DNA from: Kitasatospora sp. MAP12-44
GTDB taxonomy: Bacteria > Actinomycetota > Actinomycetes > Streptomycetales > Streptomycetaceae
Length of the DNA: 64,000 nucleotides
Assembly (NCBI RefSeq): GCF_029892095.1
Contig: NZ_JARZAE010000004.1
Coordinates: 5,146,001-5,210,000 of the forward strand
Reading direction: 5' to 3'
The first letter of the stretch is position 1. Each line of letters starts with the position of its first letter. A model generated the notes under the pieces. It did no database searches and was not told the DNA's origin. It saw nothing but the letters and a program-made list of their open reading frames with translations. Below, one piece after another: positions 35,559-46,314 of the stretch. A program made the translations under genes and the position numbers.

Positions 35559-36527
35559 TCACTCCCAGTCCCAGCCGACCCCCAGCAGGCACGGCGTCAG
35601 CCCGGTGGCGATCAGGTGCACGCAGCCGTAGCCGTCCAGGGTGAGCTCCTCGCGCTCGAAGGGCGCCGAGCCGGGGGCCCGGCTGGCGAAGCGGTGGCAG
35701 CGCACCGGCAGCGCGTCGGGGTGGAATGAGACCTGCAGAATGTACTGCCCGGCACCGGAGTTGAAGCCGCGGACATACTCGTTGCCGGGCTCCGGCGCGG
35801 GGGCGTCGTCGAAGCCGTAGCTGAGCAGATGGGTCTCGCCGGTGCGCATCCGACGGTCCAGCAGCAGCTCGGCGACCAGGAGTTGGGATGACCGGTCGCG
35901 CCGGACCCGGCCGGGGCGGCAGTTCTCCTCGGCGCGCACCCGCACCTGTTCCACGTCGCAGCCCGGGTCGCCCTGGTAGATGGCGAGGTAGCGGTCGATG
36001 CCGTCGCGATGGGCGCGCAGCACGTGTTGCGAGTCGCGGCGCAGCAGTTGGCGGTCGGGGCCGAGCCGGATCCGCTCCAGGTGGGTGATGGTGTGCAGGC
36101 CGGTGTCGCGCGGGCCGGGCAGTTCGGCGAGCAGTCCGTCCACCGCGCTGGCGGGGGCGATCAGGTCGCGGTAGGGGCGGGTCAGCACGGCGGCCGCGCC
36201 CTCGACCAGGGCCTGCCGTGGGCCGAGCAGCCGGGTCAGTGAGTGCGCGGGCAGGTCGAGTACGTCCTCCAACGCCCTTACCGCGCGCAATGATTCGGGT
36301 CGCTCGGGGCGGCGCCGGCCCTGCTGCCAGTAGCTGAGGCTGGTCACCCCGATGCGCACCCCGCGCAGCGCGAGGTGCTGCTGCACCCGGTGCAGGGCGA
36401 GGCCGCGGGTCCGCAGGGCGGTGCGCAGCGCCAGATGGAACGGTCCGGTGCGCAGGGCCGTTGCCAGGTCGGGCTGTGCGGAGTGCGAGGTGCGCGACGG
36501 GTATGCGGTGGGCGAACTGCGCTGCAT
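35559..36527 (-). CDS. XRE-like transcriptional regulator
   Basis: Protein of 322 residues. Near residues 30-80 it reads RTRGLALHRVQQHLALRGVRIGVTSLSYWQQGRRRPERPES, a cro/C1-type HTH with the recognition helix around TSLSYWQQG. The remainder is a ligand-type domain with no family I can name. I chose ATG 36527 with GGAG 5-6 nt before it; the frame is open upstream without a better start. It converges on the GNAT gene with a 1-nt gap and is divergent from the protease operon, which it may control. Confidence 0.75.
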   Translation of the reverse strand: MQRSSPTAYPSRTSHSAQPDLATALRTGPFHLALRTALRTRGLALHRVQQHLALRGVRIGVTSLSYWQQGRRRPERPESLRAVRALEDVLDLPAHSLTRLLGPRQALVEGAAAVLTRPYRDLIAPASAVDGLLAELPGPRDTGLHTITHLERIRLGPDRQLLRRDSQHVLRAHRDGIDRYLAIYQGDPGCDVEQVRVRAEENCRPGRVRRDRSSQLLVAELLLDRRMRTGETHLLSYGFDDAPAPEPGNEYVRGFNSGAGQYILQVSFHPDALPVRCHRFASRAPGSAPFEREELTLDGYGCVHLIATGLTPCLLGVGWDWE

Positions 36528-36782
36528 GGAGTCTCCGTCCCAGGGGCGTGGTGGTGAATATTCACATGTCCCCGACCGGGTGTCACCCCTTCCGGAGAGC
36601 AGCGGCGTCGGCCGTTCACATCTGGAACGCCGCATTCACATCGAACTACGGGCGCCCAAAGGCCCGTTGACCTGGGCAGCTCAACGGGCCGATGCTTCGT
36701 GACACCCCGTCGCCGATCCGGACGGTGCCGGGGGCGCGTGTCCCCCACTTCCCTTCCCTGCAAGTCCGCAAGGAGGAAACGC

Positions 36783-37472
36783 ATGTCCCCTTCCGGTACG
36801 ACTCGTCCAAGAGCCAGGCTGCGCAAGGCGGTTGCCGTCATCGCGCTCGGCGTGCTGGCCCCGGCGCTGACCGCGGCCACCAGCACCACGGCCTCGGCCG
36901 CCGCGAACCCGGCCGCCCCTGCCTCGGCCGCCGCGAACCCGGTCCCCACCCGGGTCCGCGCGGCCGGCGCCGCCGGAAGCCTCTCCACCGGCACCTCGAA
37001 GATCCTCAACATCAGCATGCAGCAGCAGTCCAACACCAACTGGTGCTGGGCGGCCAGCGGCGACACCATCGCCGACTGGTTCGGCTACAACTACACCCAG
37101 AACCAGTTCTGCGACGCCGCGTTCGGCCGCTCGCTCAGCTCCACCTGCCCCAACAACGAGGCCGCGCTGGACGACGTGCAGAACGCGCTGAGCTGGATCG
37201 GCATCAACCCGGGCGACTACGTCACCGGGTACCTCTACTACAGCACCATCCAGACCGAGATCGCCGCCAACCGCCCAGTGGAGTCGCGCATCCAGTGGTC
37301 CTCGGGCGGCGGCCACATGGAGGTGCTGTACGGCTACGACACCAGCAACAACTGGGTGTACTGGGGCGACCCCTGGCCGTCGGACTACCGCTACAACTGG
37401 GCTGACTACAACTACTACGTCAGCAACAGCTCGTTCTCCTGGACCCACTCCCTCTACCAGATCGGCGCGTGA
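36783..37472 (+). CDS. Secreted papain-like cysteine protease (AvrRpt2/C39-like)
   Basis: Protein of 229 residues. It has a secretory signal (RPRARLRKAVAVIALGVLAP, hydrophobic stretch, Ala-x-Ala end near residue 38). The mature part has the catalytic Cys in QSNTNWCWAAS, the His in SGGGHMEVLYGYD, and WGDPWPSDY with the third position. ATG 36783 lies 6 nt after AAGGAGG. The next gene starts about 10 nt behind its stop with its own GAGGAGG, so they form an operon. It likely acts outside the cell; the natural substrate is unknown, the neighbouring secreted protein being a candidate partner. Confidence 0.85.
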   Translation: MSPSGTTRPRARLRKAVAVIALGVLAPALTAATSTTASAAANPAAPASAAANPVPTRVRAAGAAGSLSTGTSKILNISMQQQSNTNWCWAASGDTIADWFGYNYTQNQFCDAAFGRSLSSTCPNNEAALDDVQNALSWIGINPGDYVTGYLYYSTIQTEIAANRPVESRIQWSSGGGHMEVLYGYDTSNNWVYWGDPWPSDYRYNWADYNYYVSNSSFSWTHSLYQIGA

Positions 37473-37482
37473 GGAGGCAGCC

Positions 37483-38373
37483 ATGACGACAACCATGACG
37501 ACAACACGTCGGAGATTCGCTACGACCGGCCGTTCGGCCGCGACGGTGGTGCTCGCCGCCACCCTCGGCCTGCTGGCCGCCCCGCTCGCCCAGGCCGCAC
37601 CCGCCGCGACACCCCCCGCGGTCGCCCAGAGTGACCTGGCGGCGGCCCGCAGCGCGGTCCAAGCCCCTTCGGTGCTCGACCAGTTGGGGCACTTCTTCGC
37701 CCGCGGCGGAGTGCCGCCGACGCAGCCCCTCCAGCTCGGCGCGGCAGCCGAGGCGCAGGCCGCCGCACAGGCCGCGCCGCGGCTGACCGGCGCGACGGTC
37801 GCGGTCTACACCCTCGACCCGGGCTTCGTCGCGCAGACCCAGGGCGCCCCGGTGGCCCGGGCGGACTTCGCGGCCACCGAGGTGGTCTCGGCGGACGGCC
37901 GCAAGGCCTCGGTCTGGACCGTCCAGCAGAACGGCGGCTGGAGGGTGGTCAACATCGCCTCGGGCAGCGACGAGACCGACTACGCGGCCCAGGGCGCGCG
38001 CAGCGGCGGCGGCACGGTCTTCCGGGAACCGCAGGTCAACGCCTGGTATGTGCTGCGCGGCAACCGGGTGCTGCCGTTGGACGCGGAGGCGCGCGGCTCG
38101 GTCGGCGCCGGCGGGGTGACCCTGGCGGCGTACCAGCGGCTGGTGCACCAGCGCTACGGCGACAAGCTGCCGGGCTCGGCCTACGACAAAGCCGGCCTGG
38201 GCGGCGGCTTCTCAACCGGCGCCGCACCCGCACCCGCACCCGCAGGAGTCGCCGCACCCGCGGACGGCGGCGCGCTCCCGGCGCTGACGGCCGCGGCGGC
38301 GCTCGGGATCACGGCGCTCGCGGGCGTCGGGCTGGCCACCCGCCGCCGCAGGGGTCGCACAGCAGTGCGCTAG
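37483..38373 (+). CDS. Secreted, C-terminally membrane-anchored hypothetical protein
   Basis: Protein of 296 residues with a signal peptide (TGRSAATVVLAATLGLLAAP, AQAAPA) and a C-terminal hydrophobic helix followed by TRRRRGR. It therefore should be exported and held at the membrane. There is a short AP-repeat linker before the helix but no LPxTG sortase motif. The middle (VAVYTLDPGFVAQTQ, WTVQQNGGWRVVNIASG) looks like a small beta-rich domain that I do not recognise. Tight linkage to the protease gene suggests it is a substrate, inhibitor or anchor of the protease. Confidence 0.75.
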   Translation: MTTTMTTTRRRFATTGRSAATVVLAATLGLLAAPLAQAAPAATPPAVAQSDLAAARSAVQAPSVLDQLGHFFARGGVPPTQPLQLGAAAEAQAAAQAAPRLTGATVAVYTLDPGFVAQTQGAPVARADFAATEVVSADGRKASVWTVQQNGGWRVVNIASGSDETDYAAQGARSGGGTVFREPQVNAWYVLRGNRVLPLDAEARGSVGAGGVTLAAYQRLVHQRYGDKLPGSAYDKAGLGGGFSTGAAPAPAPAGVAAPADGGALPALTAAAALGITALAGVGLATRRRRGRTAVR

Positions 38374-38382
38374 TCACACAGA

Positions 38383-38417
38383 GGAGTGCCCCCACGGTGA
38401 CCCCGTGGGGGCACTCC
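38383..38417 (+). terminator. Strong terminator of the protease operon
   Basis: Perfect 15-bp stem (38383-38397 with 38403-38417) with a 5-nt loop, placed 10 nt after the stop. Confidence 0.88.
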
Positions 38418-38546
38418 GTCATGTGCTTCCCGCTCCGGCACCTGGAGTTGATGAAACATTGATGCGCCGTTCGCCCGTCGACGACTACGCCCTGTCACCG
38501 TGAGTAGATACCATGTGCCATTGGGTCAGAGTGGAAGGGGTGGGCC

Positions 38547-38927
38547 ATGGCCGGAGGGGACGCGCGCGATCTGCAGCTCTGGGGCGGGGTGGCCGTGGTC
38601 GGCGCCGCGCTGGCGGTGGTCGCCGGGTACCTGGCGGACGGCGCGCCACTGGTCTGGGCGGTCGCATCGGTCGAGGCGCTGCTGGTGATGGTCTTCGTCG
38701 GTCGCCGGTTCCGGTACATGGCCCAGCGGCGCCCGGTGGCCGCGCACGGCTCGCCCGCGGACGCCGCGCACTGCGAGCGCTGCCGTCGGGCGCGCGAGCT
38801 GCACGACGGGCTGGCCGAGCGCCGCGGCGCGGCGTCCGCCCGGCGCCTGAGCGAGCACCGCCGGGGTGACGGCCGCCGCGCCCAGGATCACCGGAGCTCA
38901 GCTGATCGCGTTGTAGGCCACCAGTGA
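38547..38927 (+). CDS. Small membrane protein of unknown function
   Basis: Protein of 126 residues with two predicted membrane helices in the first half (WGGVAVVGAALAVVAGYLA; VWAVASVEALLVMVFVG) and a charged, Arg-rich cytoplasmic tail that holds HCERCRRARELHDGL. ATG 38547 is preceded by AAGGGG. The last ~10 codons overlap the end of the convergent trhA-like gene by 30 nt. I do not recognise the family. Confidence 0.6.
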   Translation: MAGGDARDLQLWGGVAVVGAALAVVAGYLADGAPLVWAVASVEALLVMVFVGRRFRYMAQRRPVAAHGSPADAAHCERCRRARELHDGLAERRGAASARRLSEHRRGDGRRAQDHRSSADRVVGHQ

Positions 38928-39581
38928 GACGCCCACGTACTGCACGATGAAGGCCCCCAGGGTCAGTGCGTGGAAGACCTCATGGAACCCGAACCAGCGC
39001 GGTGACGGGTTGGGCCGCTTCAGCCCGTAGACCACGCCGCCGGCGCTGTAGAGCAGACCGCCGATGATCAGCAGGGTCACCACGGCCGCGCCGCCGGTCC
39101 GCAGGAAGTCCGGCAGGAAGAAGACGGCCGCCCAGCCCAGTGCGAGGTAGCAAGGGGTGTAGAGCCAGCGCGGCGCGCCGACCCAGAAGACCCGGAACGC
39201 GATCCCCGCCAGCGCTCCACCCCAGACCAGCCAGAGCAGCAGCTGCTGGCGCCCGCCGTTCAGCAGCAGGATGGTGAACGGCGTGTAGGACCCCGCGATG
39301 ATCAGGAAGATGTTCGCGTGGTCGAGCCGGCGCAGGATCGCGTCGCCGCGCGGGCCCCAGGTGAAGCGGTGGTAGACCGCGCTGACCCCGAACAGCAGCC
39401 AGGCGCTGGCCGAGTAGACGGCGCAGGCGATCTTGGCCTGCGGGCTGTCGGCCAGGCAGATCAGTACGATCCCGGCCGCCACGGAGGCGGGGAACATTCC
39501 GGCGTGCAGCCAACCGCGCCAGAGCGGCTTGGTGGGCAGGGGGGCGCCGCTCGGCGTCTCGTCCGCAGTCATGGCGGTCAT
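38898..39581 (-). CDS. trhA: TrhA/hemolysin III family (PAQR-like) membrane protein
   Basis: Seven-helix membrane protein of about 227 residues. Family marks are VYSASAWLLFGVSAVYHRF, LRRLDHANIFLIIAGSYTPF, and FGFHEVFHALTLGAF; the conserved His, Asp and His residues form the metal site of PAQR-type proteins. Bacterial members affect membrane energetics or lipid homeostasis, and are not proven haemolysins. I chose ATG 39581 (ATG 39572 is also possible) because longer starts would read through the inverted-repeat operator. A nested inverted repeat covers the region directly upstream. Confidence 0.85.
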   Translation of the reverse strand: MTAMTADETPSGAPLPTKPLWRGWLHAGMFPASVAAGIVLICLADSPQAKIACAVYSASAWLLFGVSAVYHRFTWGPRGDAILRRLDHANIFLIIAGSYTPFTILLLNGGRQQLLLWLVWGGALAGIAFRVFWVGAPRWLYTPCYLALGWAAVFFLPDFLRTGGAAVVTLLIIGGLLYSAGGVVYGLKRPNPSPRWFGFHEVFHALTLGAFIVQYVGVSLVAYNAIS

Positions 39582-39584
39582 CTT

Positions 39585-39610
39585 ACCTACGGGTCCGTAG
39601 GTTACTGGTA
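39585..39610 (-). promoter_or_regulatory. Nested inverted repeats directly upstream of trhA
   Basis: ACCTACGG (39585-39592) and CCGTAGGT (39595-39602) form an 8-bp perfect dyad with a 2-nt centre. An outer pair, CTTACC/GGTAAG in minus-strand terms, surrounds it. The position just before the start codon suggests a repressor operator of TetR type. Confidence 0.5.
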
Positions 39611-39691
39611 AGTAGGTAGTGGCCCTCATCACTTTTGGCCGTTCTGGAGTATTGGGCTCCGTGACGGAAGTGGTTGGGCTCTGCCGGAAGT

Positions 39692-39739
39692 GCCGTAAAA
39701 CCCGTCAGTTTATGGCCATCTTGTAGTAAAACTTACGGC
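39692..39739 (+). promoter_or_regulatory. Spaced dyad upstream of pckG
   Basis: GCCGTAA (39692-39698) and TTACGGC (39733-39739) are inverted copies 34 nt apart, upstream of the PEP carboxykinase start. They could be two half-sites of a metabolic regulator. No family assigned. Confidence 0.3.
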
Positions 39740-39848
39740 AAAAACGCCATGGCGCCATGTTGTCGCCCGAATGGCCGGGCTACGCTGCAAGAACCCTCAA
39801 ACCCCCGGACGCCTGCTCAAGGACGAACAGGCGTGAAACGGAGCGATC

Positions 39849-41675
<1,827 letters not shown>

Positions 41676-41698
41676 GGCTCAGGCTGAACCGAGCGAAC

Positions 41699-41728
41699 GG
41701 CCGCCACTGCCTGCGAGGCGTGGCGGCC
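41699..41728. terminator. Bidirectional terminator between pckG and aminotransferase
   Basis: GGCCGCCAC (41699-41707) and GTGGCGGCC (41720-41728) form a 9-bp stem, with an inner GCCT/AGGC stem closing the loop and TTTCGGGTTT behind it. It serves pckG and probably the convergent gene. Confidence 0.85.
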
Positions 41729-41752
41729 TTTCGGGTTTCCGCGTGTAGGCGG

Positions 41753-42967
41753 CTACGGCTGGGCGTACCCCTGGAGGAAGTCGCCGATCCTGGTGACGGC
41801 GTCCTCGATGTCCTCCGCGCGCGGCAGCGTGACCAGCCGGAAGTGGTCCGGGTCGGGCCAGTTGAAGCCGGTGCCCTGGACGATCAGGATCCGCTGCGCA
41901 CGCAGCAGGTCCAGCACCATCTGCGCGTCGTCCTTGATCTTGTAGACCTGCGGGTCGAGCCGCGGGAAGCAGTACAGCGCGCCCTTCGGTTTGACGCAGC
42001 TGACGCCCGGGATCTCGTTCAGCAGCCGGTAGGCCGCGTCCCGGGACTCCAGCAGCCGCCCGCCCGGCAGCAGCAGGTCCTTGATCGACTGGCGGCCGCC
42101 GAGCGCCGCCGCCACCGCGTGCTGGGCCGGCATATTGGCGCACAACCGCATGCTGGCCAGCACATTGAGGCCCTCGATGTAGCTGCTCGCGCGCTGCCGG
42201 TCACCGGAGAGCACCATCCAGCCGGAGCGGAAGCCCGCCACCCGGTAGGCCTTGGACAGCCCGTTGAAGGTGACGCAGAAGAGGTCCGGCGCCAGGGTGG
42301 CCAGCGGCACGTGCTCGGCGTCGTCGTAGAGGATCTTGTCGTAGATCTCGTCCGCGTAGACCACCAGCTTGTGGCGGCGGGCGAGTTCGGCGATGCCCTC
42401 CAGCACCTCGCGCGGGTAGACCGCGCCGGTGGGGTTGTTGGGGTTGATCACCACGATGGCCCGGGTGCGGTCGGTGATCTTGGACGCGATGTCGGCGAGG
42501 TCCGGGTACCACTCGGACTGCTCGTCGCAGCGGTAGTGCACGGCGGTGCCGCCGGCCAGGCTGACCGAGGCCGTCCAGAGCGGGTAGTCCGGGGCCGGGA
42601 CGAGCACCTCGTCGCCGTCGTCCAGCAGTGCGGTCATCGCCAGCTGGATCAGCTCGGACACGCCGTTGCCGAGGAAGACGTCCTCGACGGACAGCCCGTG
42701 CAGCCCGCGCTCCTCGTAGTGCATCACCACGGCGCGGCGCGCCGAGAGCAGGCCCTTGGAGTCGCCGTAGCCGTGCGCGGTCGAGAGGTTGCGCAGGATG
42801 TCCTGCAGGATCTCGGGCGGCGCCTCGAAGCCGAACGCGGCCGGGTTGCCCGTGTTCAGCTTGAGGATGCGATGCCCCTGGTCCTCCAGTCGCATCGCCT
42901 CGTCGAGCACCGGGCCGCGGATGTCGTAGCAGACATTGGCGAGCTTGCTGGACTGGATCACCTGCAT
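41753..42967 (-). CDS. PLP-dependent class I aminotransferase (AlaA-like)
   Basis: Enzyme of 404 residues. The PLP-binding lysine is in NGLSKAYRVAGFRSGWM; other class I marks are INPNNPTGAVYPREVL, ADEIYDKILY and QGTGFNWPDPDHFRLV with the substrate-binding Arg. The start MQVIQSSKLANVCYDIRGPV and overall length match the AlaA/valine-pyruvate-type alanine aminotransferases of actinobacteria. It probably links pyruvate and alanine with glutamate. The exact amino donor cannot be proven from sequence. Confidence 0.9.
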   Translation of the reverse strand: MQVIQSSKLANVCYDIRGPVLDEAMRLEDQGHRILKLNTGNPAAFGFEAPPEILQDILRNLSTAHGYGDSKGLLSARRAVVMHYEERGLHGLSVEDVFLGNGVSELIQLAMTALLDDGDEVLVPAPDYPLWTASVSLAGGTAVHYRCDEQSEWYPDLADIASKITDRTRAIVVINPNNPTGAVYPREVLEGIAELARRHKLVVYADEIYDKILYDDAEHVPLATLAPDLFCVTFNGLSKAYRVAGFRSGWMVLSGDRQRASSYIEGLNVLASMRLCANMPAQHAVAAALGGRQSIKDLLLPGGRLLESRDAAYRLLNEIPGVSCVKPKGALYCFPRLDPQVYKIKDDAQMVLDLLRAQRILIVQGTGFNWPDPDHFRLVTLPRAEDIEDAVTRIGDFLQGYAQP

Positions 42968-43008
42968 GCGGTCACCTTACGGCGCGCCGGTGGGGCGGCG
43001 GGCGTGTT

Positions 43009-43046
43009 CTTGACCACGTGCCCCCGATCGAGGGCACGTGGTCAAG
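43009..43046 (-). terminator. Strong terminator after the Ser/Thr kinase gene
   Basis: Perfect 15-bp stem (43009-43023 with 43032-43046) and 8-nt loop, 8 nt after the kinase stop on the minus strand. Confidence 0.88.
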
Positions 43047-43053
43047 AGCGCGA

Positions 43054-45306
43054 TCAGACCGGCGGGAGCGCGTAGACGGTCGCGCCGAAGGTGGCGAACA
43101 GCCGCTCGCCGTCGGTGGCCAGGTACCAGTCGTCGCCGGAGTCCAGGCCGTTCTTGAACGTCCAGCGGATCTTGGCCGCCTTGATGTCGATCGCGTAGAG
43201 CCCCTCGGCGCCCGTGCCGGGAACGAAGAGCGTCTCCTTGAGCAGCAGCGGCGGGGTCATCGCCGACGGGCGCTGCGGGACCGGGCAACTCCACAGTACC
43301 TTGCCGGACTTGGCGTCCCAGGCGACGACCGTCGCGGTGCCGTCGGTGCCGTAGACCACGCCGTTCGCGACGGTGACCGGGGTGTACATCAGCTGCTCGC
43401 CGGCCGGGACCTTCAACGCCCACTGCTGGACGCCGTCGCTCAGCCGTACCGCCTGCAGCCCGTCGTTGTTCACCAGGCAGTACGCCTGGGTGGCGTCGAC
43501 CGCGAACGGGTAGGCGGCGGCCGCGCCGGTGCTGGCGAACCAGAGCTGCTTGCCGTCCTGGCCGCTGCGGGCGACCAGGTTGTCCTGGTCGTCGGTGTAG
43601 TAGATGTTGCCGCCGTTCGCGCTGGCGTCGACCAGCGGGTCGGTCCCCTTCTTGCGCGGCTGGAACCAGAGCTGCTGCTGGCTGGCGACCGAGAACGCCA
43701 GCACACCGTCCGTCCCGGTGCTGCCCACGGCCGGGGGGCTGACGTTCGCCAGCAGGTAGACGGCGTGGTCGTCGGCGCCCAGCATGGCGCTCGGGGTGAT
43801 CAGCTGACCGGACGGATCCTTGGTTGCCGACTGCCAACTCTGCTTCCCGCTGGCCGAGTCGTAGCCGACGACGTTCTGGAACGTGTCCAGGTAGACCCGC
43901 CCCGAGCTGATCACGGCGTCCATGGCGGAGACGTCCCGGCGGGCCCAGACCTCCTTGCCGGTCACCGTGTCCACCGCGACCAGGCCCGCGCCCGGCGGGT
44001 GCAGCACGTTGCCCGCGACCAGGGCGGGGGTGGCGGTGAGCCGGCCCTGCGCGGCGTACGTCCACAGCGGTTGCGGCGGGACGCCGTCCGGGCGGGACTG
44101 CGAGGGGACGGGGACGACGGGCTGCGCGGTGCCGGTCTTCGGGGTGGTGGTGGCCGCCTTGGCGGCCTTGCCGCTGCCCGAGCCGCCGAGCGCCCAGGCC
44201 GCGCCGCCGGCCGCCGCGAGGGCGACCAGGCCGCCGCCGCCCAGCAGCAGCCCGCGCCGCGAGGGGCGGGGCTCGGTGGTCGGCAGCGGGGTGGTGGTCG
44301 CGCTGCCCAGCTTCATGGTTCCGTCGGAGACGGCCCCCACCGCCGCCGCGTCCGTCGTGGTCGGCGAGTAACCGGCGCTCGGCGTCGGCGCGGTCGCGGT
44401 GCCCCGGGCGGGCGTCTCCATGTCCATCACCGCGGCCGCGTGCCGGGCCAGCGCCGAGGCCACCGGCACCGGCAGCCAGCCGTCCCGCAGCACGCTCGGC
44501 GCGCCGCCGGGCGCGAGCATCGCGGACAGCTGCTCGGGTGTGGGGCGCCGCGCCGGGTCCTTGGCCAGGCAGGCGGTGATCGCCGGGCGCAGCGCGTCCG
44601 GCAGCGAGCCGAGCTCCGGCTCGTCGTGCACCACTCGGTACAACTGCGCGGCCGGCCCCGACTCGCTCTCGAACGGGCCGTGCCCGGTGGCCGCGTAGAG
44701 CAGCACCGAGCCGAGCGAGAACACGTCGCCGGCCGCGCCCATCGGGCGTCCGGAGGCCTGCTCGGGGCACATGTAGCCCGGCGAGCCGACCACGATGCCG
44801 GTGCGGGTGAGCTGATCGCCGTCCACCGCGCGGGCGATGCCGAAGTCGATCACCCGGGGTCCGTCGGCGGCCAGCAGCACATTGGACGGCTTGAGGTCCC
44901 GGTGCACCAGACCGGCCGCGTGGATCGCCCGCAGCGCCTGGGCCAGCCCGGCGCCCAGCGCGCGCACCGAGCTCTCGGGCAGCGGGCCGTGCTCGTGCAC
45001 CGCCTCGGTGAGGGACGGGCCCAGCACATAGGCGGTGGCCAACCACGGGATCTCCCCGGTGAGTTCGGCGTCCACCACGGGCGCGGTGTATGCCCCGTCC
45101 ACCGCCCGCGCGGCGGCCACCTCGCGCCCGAACCGCTCCCGGAACTCGGCGTCCCCGGCCAACTCGGGGCGCACCACCTTGACGGCGACGGTCCGTCCGC
45201 CGGCCGACCGCGCCAGGTACACCCGCCCCATGCCGCCCGCGCCCAGACGGGCGATCAGGCGGTAAGGCCCGATGGCCTCGGGATCGCTGGTCTCCAATGG
45301 CTCCAT
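43054..45306 (-). CDS. Membrane Ser/Thr protein kinase with extracellular PQQ/beta-propeller domain
   Basis: Protein of 750 residues. The kinase domain (about 14-275) has the glycine loop RLGAGGMGRVYLA, the Lys in TVAVKVVRP, the catalytic loop VHRDLKPSNVLL, DFG in VIDFGIARA, and GSPGYMCPEQ. A Thr/Pro-rich linker follows, then one membrane helix near residues 345-370 (GLLLGGGGLVALAAAGGAAW). The outside part is a repeated beta-propeller of PQQ type (GNVLHPPGAGLVAVDTVTGKEVWARR and similar units). It thus looks like a sensor kinase whose outer propeller binds a ligand. No PASTA repeats are present. Confidence 0.92.
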   Translation of the reverse strand: MEPLETSDPEAIGPYRLIARLGAGGMGRVYLARSAGGRTVAVKVVRPELAGDAEFRERFGREVAAARAVDGAYTAPVVDAELTGEIPWLATAYVLGPSLTEAVHEHGPLPESSVRALGAGLAQALRAIHAAGLVHRDLKPSNVLLAADGPRVIDFGIARAVDGDQLTRTGIVVGSPGYMCPEQASGRPMGAAGDVFSLGSVLLYAATGHGPFESESGPAAQLYRVVHDEPELGSLPDALRPAITACLAKDPARRPTPEQLSAMLAPGGAPSVLRDGWLPVPVASALARHAAAVMDMETPARGTATAPTPSAGYSPTTTDAAAVGAVSDGTMKLGSATTTPLPTTEPRPSRRGLLLGGGGLVALAAAGGAAWALGGSGSGKAAKAATTTPKTGTAQPVVPVPSQSRPDGVPPQPLWTYAAQGRLTATPALVAGNVLHPPGAGLVAVDTVTGKEVWARRDVSAMDAVISSGRVYLDTFQNVVGYDSASGKQSWQSATKDPSGQLITPSAMLGADDHAVYLLANVSPPAVGSTGTDGVLAFSVASQQQLWFQPRKKGTDPLVDASANGGNIYYTDDQDNLVARSGQDGKQLWFASTGAAAAYPFAVDATQAYCLVNNDGLQAVRLSDGVQQWALKVPAGEQLMYTPVTVANGVVYGTDGTATVVAWDAKSGKVLWSCPVPQRPSAMTPPLLLKETLFVPGTGAEGLYAIDIKAAKIRWTFKNGLDSGDDWYLATDGERLFATFGATVYALPPV

Positions 45307-45427
45307 AGCCTGTTGTCCCCGTTCGTGTCTGTGTCGTCGGCGCCGTGATCGATTGTCACGAGGTGCTCGACCCGAGATCGTACGGTGCGTGGCCTAGCCG
45401 TAGCGCGCATGGGGTAGATCGGCCAGT

Positions 45428-46141
45428 GTGATCGAATTGATGGTCGGACTACTCGCCGGGCTCGCCGCCGCACCCGCCCTGCGCGCCGCGGCCACCCGGC
45501 ACGCTGTGCCGTACGGCGAACCCCTGCGCAGCAGTTGCGCCTGCGGCCGAACCCTCCGCCTGCTGCCGCCCTCCGGCCGCTGCCCCGGCTGCCGGGAGCG
45601 GTTGGGGCCCGCGCCGTTGGTTGTTGAGCTGGTCGCGGCGGGTGTGGGCGCGGCGGTCGGCTCGGCGGTGGGCTCGGCGGTCGGCTGGCCGATCGGCCCG
45701 GCGCTGGTCTGGGTCGCCCTGTTCGCCGTCGTCCTCGCCTTCGTCGACACCGCCGTCCACCGCCTCCCCGACGCCCTCACCCTGCCGCTGGCCCTGGGCA
45801 CCGCCGTCCTGCTCGCGGGAGCGGCCCTGCTCGACCACCGCGTCTCCGTGCTGAGGTCCTGTCTGCTCTCCGCCGTGATCCTGGGCCTCCTCTACGGAAC
45901 CCTCGCCCTCCTCGGCCCGATGGGCCTCGGCGACGCCAAACTCGCCCCCACCCTGGGCGCCCTCCTCGCCTGGTACGGCTGGCGCACCGTCTTCGCCGGC
46001 GTCTTCGAGGGCTTCCTGCTGGCGGCGGTCTGGGGCATGACCCTCCTCCTCACCCGCCGCGCCACCCGCAAAGACCCCCTCCCCTTCGGCCCCGCCATGC
46101 TCCTCGGCGCCCTGGTAGCAATCCTGACGGTGGTCCGGTAG
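45428..46141 (+). CDS. Prepilin peptidase, A24 (type IV leader peptidase) family
   Basis: Membrane aspartyl protease of 237 residues. The two catalytic Asp residues are in FVDTAVHRLPD and in GPMGLGDAKL, the family's GxGD motif. An N-terminal cytoplasmic loop carries two Cys pairs (SCACG and CPGC) for zinc. It cleaves leader peptides of Tad/Flp-type pilins; no pilus genes are in the window. GTG 45428 lacks a good ribosome site, so translation may be leaderless. Confidence 0.87.
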   Translation: MIELMVGLLAGLAAAPALRAAATRHAVPYGEPLRSSCACGRTLRLLPPSGRCPGCRERLGPAPLVVELVAAGVGAAVGSAVGSAVGWPIGPALVWVALFAVVLAFVDTAVHRLPDALTLPLALGTAVLLAGAALLDHRVSVLRSCLLSAVILGLLYGTLALLGPMGLGDAKLAPTLGALLAWYGWRTVFAGVFEGFLLAAVWGMTLLLTRRATRKDPLPFGPAMLLGALVAILTVVR

Positions 46142-46253
46142 CGCCCGGTGTTGGTCGATCGGTATCACTGACATGCCCACCAGCTAGCCGATCATGAGAA
46201 CGCTGGACCGCGAGTCTAGGGGCGCCCGGCGCAGCCCCACGGTCGGCAAGGGG

Positions 46254-46272
46254 AAGTCAGGAATGCCGACTT
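46254..46272. repeat. 19-bp palindromic repeat, copy 1
   Basis: AAGTCAGGAATGCCGACTT. It lies 42 nt beyond the stop of the RibD-type gene. Two more copies lie at 48101-48119 and 48992-49010, one substitution or two apart. Confidence 0.75.
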
Positions 46273-46314
46273 TGAGGAATCAGGAAGCTGCGCGATGCGC
46301 TTCGGGTCAGGAGT

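Noticed and set aside
43018..45348. Long open frame antisense to the Ser/Thr kinase gene
   Set aside because: High-GC codon bias opens frames on the opposite strand; the product has no motifs and the kinase frame has complete ones.
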